NCBI GenBank assembly: GCA_000024525.1
Contig: CP001769.1
Location: 3,691,001-3,755,000 of the forward strand
From: Spirosoma linguale DSM 74
GTDB lineage: Bacteria > Bacteroidota > Bacteroidia > Cytophagales > Spirosomataceae
DNA length: 64,000 bases
Direction: 5' to 3'
Shown: piece after piece, positions 25,048 to 32,526 of the stretch
Numbering within the stretch: the stretch's first letter is position 1
Layout of the letters: each line of letters starts with the position of its first letter
Made by a program: the position numbers and the translations under genes
Notes under the pieces: model-generated
Database searches by the model: none
Seen by the model: the letters and a program-made list of their open reading frames with translations, nothing else
Told to the model about the DNA's origin: nothing

Positions 25048-26194
25048 GCTTACTGATTTTGTCGGCCGTTACGTGTGTATAGCGCATGGTTGTCAGGATA
25101 CTTTCATGCCCCAGGAGTTCTTGAATATGGCGGATATCTACACCAGATTCCAGCAGATGTGTGGCGAACGAATGCCGAAGGCTATGAATACCTCCTCGCT
25201 TCACAATTCCGGCAAACCGAACAGTATTGCTATAAACCTGTTGAATCGTCCGGATAGAAATTGGCTCTCTCGTACTGGCGTCTTCGAATAAATAACGGTG
25301 AGGTCTATACTGATTCAGGTAGGTATTAATATCCAGGTCAAGTTTTTCAGACAGCATAACCACCCGGTCTTTTTTGCCCTTTCCAGCCCGAACCGTAATA
25401 AGTCTACGATCGCGGTCCAGATCGACCAGATGCAAATGAGCCGCTTCGCTAAGCCGTAGGCCAGTGCTGTAAATCAACCTGAACAGTGTACGATATTTCA
25501 GACTTGTAGTCGCTTTAATTATCGCCCTCACTTCATCTACACTATAAACGGTCGGGAGCTTTGTTGGCTGACGAGGATAATCAATATCAAAATATAATTT
25601 GTCGCGTTGCAGTACTTTTTCCTGATAAAACTTGTACGCATTGATATGGACATTGATTGTTGCACTACTCAGTCGTTTTTTTTCGGTCAGGAACAATAAG
25701 TAGGCCTGATACTGTGCCCTGGTGAGTTCATCAAGCGGTATTGAACCAGCATATCGAATTAGGGCGATGAGTGCCTGTTTATAATTCTTAAGCGTCCTAT
25801 AGCTATAATTTCCGATCTGGAGGGCATTACAACCAGCAATGATAATCGGGTGCTGGTCGTACTCCAACACAGGCGGCATATACCGAAACGGTTTTGATTG
25901 GGCGTTTGCCTGTTGTGGTGGCCAGAGCGGATTTGTCGCCGATTCGATCACTTTACTGCTGGCATCGGGTTTATAGAGCCGCACTACCGCTTCATCGAAC
26001 CGGCAGTACGCTTTGCCAAAAAGCTTGCCGACTTTTACTACACTATCGCGCGTATTGGGCAGAAGCCAGCACCGACGCGAATAGCTCCAGCGCCGACCAG
26101 CTATTTCTCGTATTAAGTTATTCCCGACCGGATCTTCGGAAAATGACACCACCAACAGCGTCGGTTCTTTTTCGTCAATACGAATTGTGATCAT
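25022..26194 (-). CDS. tyrosine recombinase beside the cassette array (candidate integron integrase)
   Basis: The 390-residue protein has a Bacteroidota-type N-terminal domain (IAGRRWSYSRRCWLLPNT), a SAM-like core-binding domain (about 130-200, NYSYRTLKNYKQALIALIRYA) and a catalytic domain with Arg in YSTGLRLSEAAHL, Lys in GKGKKDRVVML, the HSLRHSFATHLLE box, LGHES and the nucleophile Tyr in TTMRYTHV. It ends in KLRSPLDDL, close to the SPLDxL end of IntI proteins. The extra helix between the Lys and the HxxR box that marks classical IntI is absent. It reads in the same direction as the cassettes, with its 3' end towards them, as in the reversed-integrase integrons of spirochaetes. XerC/D-like phage integrase is the alternative. 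Confidence 0.85.
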   Translation of the reverse strand: MITIRIDEKEPTLLVVSFSEDPVGNNLIREIAGRRWSYSRRCWLLPNTRDSVVKVGKLFGKAYCRFDEAVVRLYKPDASSKVIESATNPLWPPQQANAQSKPFRYMPPVLEYDQHPIIIAGCNALQIGNYSYRTLKNYKQALIALIRYAGSIPLDELTRAQYQAYLLFLTEKKRLSSATINVHINAYKFYQEKVLQRDKLYFDIDYPRQPTKLPTVYSVDEVRAIIKATTSLKYRTLFRLIYSTGLRLSEAAHLHLVDLDRDRRLITVRAGKGKKDRVVMLSEKLDLDINTYLNQYRPHRYLFEDASTREPISIRTIQQVYSNTVRFAGIVKRGGIHSLRHSFATHLLESGVDIRHIQELLGHESILTTMRYTHVTADKISKLRSPLDDL

Positions 26195-26310
26195 ACAGGA
26201 ATGATAAAATGGATCAGTCTTCTGTAGACGGAAACTACCGTCAATCGTTTCGGAAGCTTTTCGGCGACGATCTTCCCACGGCTAACCTATCTAATGGCTT
26301 CCTCTGCCAA

Positions 26311-26880
26311 TCACTTGGTAAACAGTTGTATCTGCTTGGTTCGGCTGCTGATGCCTACGGCCAGATAGGTTGGCTTGGCCTGTAGCACATGCCGCCCCGA
26401 TACCACCAGCCCCTTGAACCGCCTGACCCAGGCCTCCACGTCTTCCGGTTTGTAATACTTTGCATTGCCGAACGAGCTAGCCGGTTGTAGCTCGAAAGCC
26501 TCGCGAAGCCGCTCAAAAGCAACGGGAGTAATGTTGTATTTTAAACAAATGAAGGGTTTACTCAAATTTCCGGGTGCCGAGACTGACCTGGACTTCGATA
26601 CCCGGTTAAGAATCGGATCGAGCCGCTCAATGGCTCCCCGCTCCAGTCGTTCCAAATCACTTTCGGCACAGGTGAAGTAACGAAACCGAACAAAATTTAC
26701 CCCCTTTTTCCGGTGCTCCAGCAGGCTGGCATACAGATTCAGCGTCTGCCCTACATAGACGACTTCATTCCGGGAATTAATCAGATAATAGATGCAGGGC
26801 TGGGGCGGAAATAACGCTGCACTATCCAGAATTTGGCCTAAATCAAGGCTGTTTTGCGTGTTTTTATCGGCGATTTTCAT
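26311..26880 (-). CDS. GIY-YIG-like nuclease-domain protein
   Basis: The 189-residue protein has a GIY-YIG-type start, CIYYLINSRNEVVYVGQTLN (about residues 29-48), with the following helix (LYASLLEHRKKG), a strand (FVRFRYFTC) and the conserved Glu region (LERLERGAIERLDPILN). The C-terminal half (ITPVAFERLREAFELQ, KYYKPEDVEAWVRRFKG) looks like a short DNA-binding module. The first motif is IYY rather than GIY, which occurs in the family. It is divergent from a small HTH gene with 67 bases between them and lies upstream of the recombinase, so it may belong to the same mobile module. Confidence 0.75.
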   Translation of the reverse strand: MKIADKNTQNSLDLGQILDSAALFPPQPCIYYLINSRNEVVYVGQTLNLYASLLEHRKKGVNFVRFRYFTCAESDLERLERGAIERLDPILNRVSKSRSVSAPGNLSKPFICLKYNITPVAFERLREAFELQPASSFGNAKYYKPEDVEAWVRRFKGLVVSGRHVLQAKPTYLAVGISSRTKQIQLFTK

Positions 26881-26935
26881 GTTTTAAATATACCACAAAC
26901 AATACTTATATACAACTAAAAATACATATATTTTT

Positions 26936-26943
26936 TACCTTTG
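26936..26943 (+). promoter_or_regulatory. candidate -7 box of the small HTH gene
   Basis: TACCTTTG matches TAnnTTTG and ends four bases before the ATG at 26948, which would imply a very short leader or leaderless mRNA, or a start further in. No TTTG -33 is seen at the usual spacing. Confidence 0.35.
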
Positions 26944-26947
26944 TATT

Positions 26948-27196
26948 ATGGCTGGACGACGAGAAAAAAAGACCAATATTCAGGGAAAATGGCTCAAGGA
27001 AGCCCTGGCTGCCCAAGAGATGACAGTCTACCGATTGGCGAAAGAATTGGGGTATAGCCGGGAAAAATTCTACCGGCATATTGGCAATAAAACCTACCTA
27101 AGCAGCGAATCGCTGGCCGAGATAGCCACTAAATTTCCAACCATGAACATGCGCTATGTCCTGACCGGAGAAGGAAAGCCAACGTTGGGGAAATAG
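26948..27196 (+). CDS. small Cro/C1-type helix-turn-helix protein
   Basis: The 82-residue protein is mostly one HTH: NIQGKWLKEALAAQEMTVYRLAKELGYSREKFYRHIGNK read with the recognition helix near SREKFYRH, followed by LSSESLAEIATKFPTMNMRYVLTGEG, a pattern common in small Bacteroidota phage-like repressors. The basic N-terminus (AGRREKKT) may touch DNA. It is divergent from the GIY-YIG gene and probably controls the shared 67-base promoter region. It ends just before a large repeat. Confidence 0.78.
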   Translation: MAGRREKKTNIQGKWLKEALAAQEMTVYRLAKELGYSREKFYRHIGNKTYLSSESLAEIATKFPTMNMRYVLTGEGKPTLGK

Positions 27197-27370
27197 TGGA
27201 GTAGGTGAAAGTGAGTGGGGTAAGTGAAATAGTGGAGTAAGTGAAATAGTGGAGTGAGTGAAAGTCAGTCCTTACGCTACCATACCACTCACTCCACCAA
27301 TCCACCCACTTTCACCGCTCCACCTACTCCACTCACTTTCACTCACTCCACCATTCCACTTACTCACTAA
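27190..27370. repeat. long degenerate hairpin built from GTGGAGTGAGTGAAA-type units
   Basis: Left half (27190-27266) contains about five tandem units like GTGGAGTAAGTGAAATA. Right half (27284-27370) contains the inverse units (CACTCACTCCACC, CCACTTTCACC). The halves can form a long imperfect hairpin between convergent genes. The units match those of the 4577-4663 hairpin. Confidence 0.7.
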
Positions 27371-27376
27371 ACCAAG

Positions 27377-28903
27377 CTACAATTCAAACGCAATTCCCTG
27401 CGCCAGCGGCATGGTGGTGCCGTAGTTAATGGTGTTGGTTTGTCGGCGCATGTAGGCTTTCCAGGCATCGGAACCCGACTCCCGGCCACCACCGGTTTCT
27501 TTTTCGCCACCAAAAGCCCCACCGATTTCCGCTCCCGATGTACCAATGTTGACATTGGCAATACCGCAGTCGGAACCGGTAGCCGCCAGAAACTGCTCCG
27601 CTTCACGCATGTTGAGCGTGAAAATCGACGACGACAACCCCTGAGGCACATCATTTTGCTGGCTGATGGCATCGGCCAGCGTAGTATAGCTAAGCATGTA
27701 CAGGATGGGGGCGAAAGTTTCGCGCTGGACAACCGGCCAGCCGTTTTCGGCCTCTGCGATACACGGACGTACGTAACAGCCTGATTCAAATCCTAACCCA
27801 TCCAGAATACCCGGTTCAACAATGAAACGTCCGCCCTGCTCCCGAATTTCATTAACGGTGGCCTGATACTGAGCTACGGCAGCCGCGTCAATAACGGGGC
27901 CGACATGAACTGATTCATCTAACGGGCTACCTATACGCAACTGGGCATACGCGTTTTTAAGTCGACTTCTTACATCGTCGTAGATACGCTCGTGAACGAT
28001 AATCCGGCGGGTGCTCGTGCAACGCTGTCCGGCAGTACCTACAGCCCCAAATACGATAGCCGGAATGGCCAGATCGAGGTCAGCGTGTTCCGAAACGATA
28101 ATAGCGTTGTTGCCGCCCAGTTCGAGCAAACTCTTACCCAGCCGGCTGGCAACGGCTTCGGCAACGGCTTTTCCCATTCGGGTGCTGCCCGTTGCCGATA
28201 CAAGGGCGATACGTGGGTCGTGCGCCAGCCACTCGCCAGCTTCGCGCCCACCCGTAACCAGACACGACACACCCTCGGGCACATCGTTGTTCCGCAGCAC
28301 ATCGCCAATGATCTGCTGACAGGCCAGTGCCGTGAGCGGTGTTTTCTCCGATGGTTTCCAGATGCAGACATCCCCGCAAACCCAGGCAAGCATGGCGTTC
28401 CAGGACCACACCGCAACCGGGAAGTTAAAGGCTGAGATAATACCGACTACACCCAGCGGATGCCATTGCTCCAGCATCCGGTGGGCGGGCCGCTCGGAAT
28501 GCATGGATAGGCCATAAAGCTGACGCGACTGCCCTACGGCAAAATCGCAGATGTCGATAATTTCCTGTACTTCACCCAAACCCTCCTGCAGGGATTTACC
28601 CATTTCGTAGCTCACCAGCGTACCCAGTTCGCGCTTGTACCGCCGAAACTGATCGCCCATCTGTCTGACAATTTCGCCCCGGCGTGGAGCCGGAACCAAT
28701 CGCCATTCGGCAAAAGCCGTCTGTGCCGTTTCAACAACACGGTCATAATCAGCGCGGGTAGACAAATGAACGCGGGCAATCAGTTGTCCATCGGCTGGCG
28801 AATAGGAATCAACGGTTTTAGCGTTGTCTGCATGCCAGAAAGCCTGACCCGTACTGGTGCCCGGCTTAACAGGCTGGGTAGGCAGAGGAAGAATAGACTG
28901 CAT
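27377..28903 (-). CDS. aldehyde dehydrogenase, ALDH7-like
   Basis: The 508-residue protein is a complete ALDH. It has the nucleotide-binding region (GVVGIISAFNFPVAVWSWN, IWKPSEKTPL, VSATGSTRMGKAVAEAV), the general base Glu in LLELGGNNAIIV and the catalytic Cys in GTAGQRCTSTRR. The LELGGNNA signature (Asn in place of the commoner LELGGKxP) is typical of ALDH7/antiquitin enzymes, which oxidise alpha-aminoadipic semialdehyde (in equilibrium with piperideine-6-carboxylate) in lysine breakdown or act on other aldehydes. It is cytoplasmic and monocistronic. Divergent from the FAS1 gene. The physiological substrate is not determined here. Confidence 0.92.
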   Translation of the reverse strand: MQSILPLPTQPVKPGTSTGQAFWHADNAKTVDSYSPADGQLIARVHLSTRADYDRVVETAQTAFAEWRLVPAPRRGEIVRQMGDQFRRYKRELGTLVSYEMGKSLQEGLGEVQEIIDICDFAVGQSRQLYGLSMHSERPAHRMLEQWHPLGVVGIISAFNFPVAVWSWNAMLAWVCGDVCIWKPSEKTPLTALACQQIIGDVLRNNDVPEGVSCLVTGGREAGEWLAHDPRIALVSATGSTRMGKAVAEAVASRLGKSLLELGGNNAIIVSEHADLDLAIPAIVFGAVGTAGQRCTSTRRIIVHERIYDDVRSRLKNAYAQLRIGSPLDESVHVGPVIDAAAVAQYQATVNEIREQGGRFIVEPGILDGLGFESGCYVRPCIAEAENGWPVVQRETFAPILYMLSYTTLADAISQQNDVPQGLSSSIFTLNMREAEQFLAATGSDCGIANVNIGTSGAEIGGAFGGEKETGGGRESGSDAWKAYMRRQTNTINYGTTMPLAQGIAFEL

Positions 28904-29043
28904 AATCTGTTAAAGTGGTTTGTTGTGATGATGGCAAATCTACCCGCCTTTAGGCAAACAATGCACATGCGTCAACAAACTTTTTGTGGACAAATCGGTT
29001 AAAACATGACGAATAGTTAATGCACTTATTCCCCGACAACGTT

Positions 29044-30084
29044 ATGAAAATCAAGCAGAGTTTTAGCCTTTTAGCGCTGGGAACAACGCTACTTGCCGCA
29101 CCCGTCTGGGCGCAGACAACACCTACTGGAGCCGCCACATCAACAACTTATCCGCAGGGAGCTATAGCCACCGATTCTATGCCAGCCAAGCCTTCCCGCG
29201 AGCAGAAACGAGCCATGAAGCGAAATAAAAGAGCCACCAACCAGAAAGCGGGTACCACGGGTACGACCACCAATACCTCCCCGCAGGATGCGGCTTACCG
29301 GGAGAGTTCATCTAGTATAGGCACGGCGGTAAACAACAGTAATACGACCAACTACAACAGCAACAACGTTACCAATGCCCCCACGGGTGCTGGTAGTAAC
29401 CCCAACGCCATGGGCGCTTCGAACCCATCGCCCACCCCCGCAGATCAGGTGAGTAACGGGCAAAATAACAGCGCGGCCCGCAGTTCGTCGAGCAGTGCGG
29501 GAGCCGCTTATTCACCCAATACGGGAGCTACGGATTCCAACGCGGGTACTGCCGCAGCCGTAGCAGGCGAAAAAAACAGTAAAGAGCCTGCGGTAAAAGC
29601 CGGTAGCACCGAACGGAACACCAGCATCGGTGACTTCGTGTCGTCGTCACCCAATTTCATTACCCTGCAAAATGCCCTGCAATCGGCCAATTTGTGGGAA
29701 ACCCTGAAAGGCTCGGGGCCTTATACCATTTTTGCTCCGACGAACAACGCCTTCAAGAAACTCTCTTCATCGGCGCAGGGGGCACTTCTGGATGGCAGCA
29801 ACCGGGAAGCCTTAAAACAGCTCCTCTCGTATCATGTGGTGGATGGCTCGCTGAATTCGCAGGAACTGGCCCGCCAGGCAAAAGCCGGAAACGGGAAAGC
29901 ACAGCTTAAAACACTGGCGGGTGGTACACTCACCGTACAGGAATCAAACGGTCGACTGACGGTTACCGATGAGCAGGGGCATACGGCCACGGTAGAAGAT
30001 ACCGGTAATCGGCAGTCGAACGGCATGATTTACGGAATCAGCAACGTGTTAATGCCAAAATCGGGCGTGGAAGCCTTCAAATAA
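29044..30084 (+). CDS. secreted FAS1 (fasciclin) domain protein
   Basis: I place the start at 29044, giving a signal peptide (MKIKQSFSLLALGTTLLAAPVWAQ). Residues about 30-195 are a low-complexity Ser/Asn/Thr/Ala/Gly linker with a basic patch (REQKRAMKRNKR). The fasciclin domain (about 200-345) shows FITLQNALQSANLWETLKG, GPYTIFAPTNNAFKKL, LLSYHVVDGSLNSQEL and GMIYGISNVLMP. FAS1 domains mediate adhesion on the cell surface or matrix. It is followed by a terminator and then by an ECF sigma/anti-sigma pair in the same orientation, an association also known from actinobacterial FAS1 regulons (inference of regulation). Confidence 0.9.
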   Translation: MKIKQSFSLLALGTTLLAAPVWAQTTPTGAATSTTYPQGAIATDSMPAKPSREQKRAMKRNKRATNQKAGTTGTTTNTSPQDAAYRESSSSIGTAVNNSNTTNYNSNNVTNAPTGAGSNPNAMGASNPSPTPADQVSNGQNNSAARSSSSSAGAAYSPNTGATDSNAGTAAAVAGEKNSKEPAVKAGSTERNTSIGDFVSSSPNFITLQNALQSANLWETLKGSGPYTIFAPTNNAFKKLSSSAQGALLDGSNREALKQLLSYHVVDGSLNSQELARQAKAGNGKAQLKTLAGGTLTVQESNGRLTVTDEQGHTATVEDTGNRQSNGMIYGISNVLMPKSGVEAFK

Positions 30085-30104
30085 GACCAGCAAATTCAAG
30101 ACAT

Positions 30105-30153
30105 GAACCTGATGAGAACGTTCATTCAAGCAGCGAACGGCCTCATCAGGTTC
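30105..30153 (+). terminator. intrinsic terminator after the FAS1 gene
   Basis: GAACCTGATGAG (30105-30116) is inverted exactly at 30142-30153 and followed by TTTTAT; an inner CGTTC/GAACG pair extends the stem. Confidence 0.75.
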
Positions 30154-30239
30154 TTTTATAAGCGTATACCTGTTATGGTTTAACTTTACAAACGTTTCAC
30201 TTTATCTGGAAGGTATCGTTCATTTTTTGAAATTCTGTA

Positions 30240-30247
30240 TATATTTG
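30240..30247 (+). promoter_or_regulatory. candidate -7 box of the sigma-factor operon
   Basis: TATATTTG matches TAnnTTTG and lies 20 bases before the GTG start at 30268. An upstream TTTG at 30226 is too close to be a canonical -33. Confidence 0.4.
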
Positions 30248-30267
30248 GCTCAATTAACACCCCCCTC

Positions 30268-30822
30268 GTGAAACGCCAATCTTCATTAGTTTCGGAAAGT
30301 GTCCTGATTGAAAAGCTAACCCAGCGCGATCAGCAAGCTTTCCAATGGCTCTACGATCAATACTCACCAGCTTTATATGGTGTTGTGCTGCGCATCGTTC
30401 GCGACGATGAACAAGCCGCCGATCTGCTGCAGGACATCTTCGTCAAAATCTGGAAAAATCTGGACGCATACGACGCCGGCAAAGGTCGTTTGTTTACCTG
30501 GATGCTGAATATCGCCCGAAATACAGCCATTGACTCCCTACGTTCCCGTAAAACACAACCCTTTGCGGCAATCCGAACCGACGAAGACAACGTACATATT
30601 GTTGACCGGCAGCACAACACTGAGCAACCCAATCCTGATCACATTGGCGTTAAAGAAGTGGTTAGCCAGTTAAGGCCTGAACGAAAACAGCTAATTGATC
30701 TGGTTTACTTTGGCGGATACACTCACGAAGAGGCCGCCGAAGAATTGAATCTACCATTAGGCACGGTTAAAACCCGTGTACGAGCTGCCTTGCAGGAATT
30801 AAAGCAACTATTCAAATCATGA
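30268..30822 (+). CDS. ECF-family RNA polymerase sigma factor
   Basis: The 184-residue protein, starting at GTG, has sigma region 2 (QAFQWLYDQYSPALYGVVLRI, AADLLQDIFVKIWKNLDAY, RLFTWMLNIARNTAIDSLRSRK) and region 4 (LRPERKQLIDLVYFGGYTHEEAAEELNLPLGTVKTRVRAALQEL, here split for length) with a clear HTH. It is of the SigK/ECF19-like type by layout. The stop overlaps the start of the anti-sigma gene by four bases (30819-30822), so they are coupled. Target genes are unknown; the FAS1 gene just upstream is a candidate. Confidence 0.92.
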   Translation: MKRQSSLVSESVLIEKLTQRDQQAFQWLYDQYSPALYGVVLRIVRDDEQAADLLQDIFVKIWKNLDAYDAGKGRLFTWMLNIARNTAIDSLRSRKTQPFAAIRTDEDNVHIVDRQHNTEQPNPDHIGVKEVVSQLRPERKQLIDLVYFGGYTHEEAAEELNLPLGTVKTRVRAALQELKQLFKS

Positions 30823-31643
30823 ACGTCACAGAATACATAGCGTCTGGTATCTTAGAGTCTTACGTCATGGGTGCGGTGAGCGACCAGGAACGACGCGAGG
30901 TCGAGTGCCTGTCTTCTATATATCCTGATATAAGACGCGAACTTGATCAGTTGTCTGAAGTTCTGGAAGACTACGCCCTTTCGCATAGTGTAGAACCACC
31001 CGCATCGTTGAGGTCGAAGATTCTCAGCCAGATAGAGTTCAAAGAGCCGGAGAAGCAGGAAACTATTGTCAGACCTCTACCGGTAGATGTGCCAACAACA
31101 ACCGGCCTTGCCTTCCGTATGTCCTGGGTCGTAGCCGCTTCTATGGGGCTACTATTATTGCTTTTTTCATTCTTTCTGCTCTCGCAGTTGCGCTCAAATC
31201 AACGAACGCTGGCTTCTATACGAACCAGTAACGATCGGATGCAGGCCGAGATTCGCCAGTTGAGGGAAAAGAAAAACCAGACAGATCAGCTACTGGCTCT
31301 GGTTCGTCAGCCGGGTACCCGAACACTGAAGCTACAGGGAAATGAGAAAGCTCCCAATGGCAACATGCTTATTTTCTGGAACAGCAGCACCCAGCAAGTA
31401 GCCGTTCAGGTACAGTCAATGCCACCCCTACCTGCCGATAAACAATACCAGCTCTGGTCGATGGTCGACGGAAAACCCGTTGATGCAGGGGTGTTTGATG
31501 GGTCTACTTCGTCCGATCAGATCCAACGATTGAACCGGCAGGTCGGGCGCGCCGATGCGTTTGCTGTGACCATCGAAAAACGGGGCGGCAGTCCAACTCC
31601 CACCCTGTCAACCTTACTGGCTATGGCGCCGGTCAATGCCTGA
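30819..31643 (+). CDS. RskA-like anti-sigma factor
   Basis: The 274-residue protein has a cytoplasmic anti-sigma N-terminus (SGILESYVMGAVSDQERREVE, about 8-28), one transmembrane helix (SWVVAASMGLLLLLFSFFLL, about 102-122), a coiled segment (MQAEIRQLREKKNQTDQLLALV) and a C-terminal RskA domain (VQSMPPLPADKQYQLWSMVDG, AFAVTIEKRGGSPTPTLS). It should hold the preceding sigma factor at the inner membrane until a signal triggers release. Translation is coupled to the sigma gene. The full RskA domain distinguishes it from FecR-type regulators. Confidence 0.9.
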   Translation: MNVTEYIASGILESYVMGAVSDQERREVECLSSIYPDIRRELDQLSEVLEDYALSHSVEPPASLRSKILSQIEFKEPEKQETIVRPLPVDVPTTTGLAFRMSWVVAASMGLLLLLFSFFLLSQLRSNQRTLASIRTSNDRMQAEIRQLREKKNQTDQLLALVRQPGTRTLKLQGNEKAPNGNMLIFWNSSTQQVAVQVQSMPPLPADKQYQLWSMVDGKPVDAGVFDGSTSSDQIQRLNRQVGRADAFAVTIEKRGGSPTPTLSTLLAMAPVNA

Positions 31644-31757
31644 ACGCAGCCTTTCCGTTTGGTGTTATTATCGTAAGCAGTTCGAACACACGGCTGTAGC
31701 TCCCCTATTCACGCCATTGAGCTGCGATTTTTGTCAACATTACTACAAAAAAACGTC

Positions 31758-32225
31758 ATGAAACTTGCCCTGATTGCCATTTTAAGCAGTTGCCTGCTCG
31801 TAAGTCTGGCTTTTACCTCAGACGATACGCCACCGCGCCGGGTTGTAAAAACCGATGCCGAATGGAAAAAGATTCTTACCCCCAACCAATATGCGGTTTT
31901 GCGGGAACATGGTACCGAACGGGCCTTTACCAGCCCACTCAACGACATCCATGACCACGGCACATTTTATTGCGCCGGTTGCCATTCTCCGTTATTCTCT
32001 TCCAGTACCAAGTTTGATTCCGGAACAGGCTGGCCCAGCTTCTACGCGCCAATCTCCAAAACTGCCGTGAAAGAAAATGTGGATAAAAGTTACGGTATGG
32101 TACGTACTGAAGTTGTCTGCAACGTTTGTGGAGGTCACCTGGGGCACGTTTTCGAAGATGGCCCTAAACCCACTGGTCTTCGCTACTGCATGAATGGAGT
32201 AGCCATGACCTTCGAAAAGAAGTAA
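31758..32225 (+). CDS. msrB: exported peptide-methionine (R)-S-oxide reductase MsrB
   Basis: ATG at 31758 gives a signal sequence ([19 protein letters not shown]); LSSC could be a lipobox, which would make it a lipoprotein. The enzyme reads [32 protein letters not shown] and [15 protein letters not shown], giving two CxxC zinc pairs, [11 protein letters not shown], and the catalytic Cys in GLRYCMNG. It reduces methionine-R-sulfoxide in proteins, here in the periplasm. It stands alone with a terminator at 32313. The domain is complete at about 155 residues. Confidence 0.93.
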   Translation: MKLALIAILSSCLLVSLAFTSDDTPPRRVVKTDAEWKKILTPNQYAVLREHGTERAFTSPLNDIHDHGTFYCAGCHSPLFSSSTKFDSGTGWPSFYAPISKTAVKENVDKSYGMVRTEVVCNVCGGHLGHVFEDGPKPTGLRYCMNGVAMTFEKK

Positions 32226-32312
32226 AAAATCGGATTGGGTGACTAAAATATCACCCAAAACCACTTTTCGGCTACCTGTCTTATAGCTCCGATAATAACT
32301 CCCTGTAAACGA

Positions 32313-32340
32313 ACCGGGTCGTGCAAGCGACCCGGTTTTT
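32313..32340 (+). terminator. intrinsic terminator after msrB
   Basis: ACCGGGTCG (32313-32321) pairs with CGACCCGGT (32328-32336) around six bases and is followed by four more T. Confidence 0.85.
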
Positions 32341-32366
32341 GTGTATCAGATCGGCCGAAAATACAT

Positions 32367-32374
32367 TATATTTG
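32367..32374 (+). promoter_or_regulatory. candidate -7 box of the class A PBP gene
   Basis: TATATTTG matches TAnnTTTG, with a TTTG at 32338 that is 25 bases upstream, longer than usual. If used, transcripts would begin inside the 15-base tandem repeat. Confidence 0.45.
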
Positions 32375-32451
32375 GGCCCGGCCAGGATTGGCCCGGCTTG
32401 GATCGGCCCAGTCTGGACGGACCCGGTCTGGGTGGGCCCAGTCTTGACAGA
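32374..32451. repeat. 15-base minisatellite, about five copies
   Basis: Five consecutive 15-base units follow the pattern GGCCCrGyCTGGAyn with some divergence between units. They lie in the leader of the PBP gene. ORFs through it on both strands are side effects of the repeat (15 = 5 codons). Confidence 0.75.
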
Positions 32452-32526
32452 CGTAAGTCTGGATAGATTCGTCCCGGAGGAGCAGAAGCCGTATCCGACT
32501 AAATAAGTTTCTTGGATTTTTAACGC

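Noticed and set aside
25022..26194. Calling the recombinase a classical IntI integron integrase
   Set aside because: The IntI-specific extra helix between the Lys motif and the HxxR box is absent, so only a candidate link to the array is claimed.
27190..27370. CRISPR array
   Set aside because: Units are short, degenerate, present in both orientations and have no unique spacers; no cas genes are in the window.
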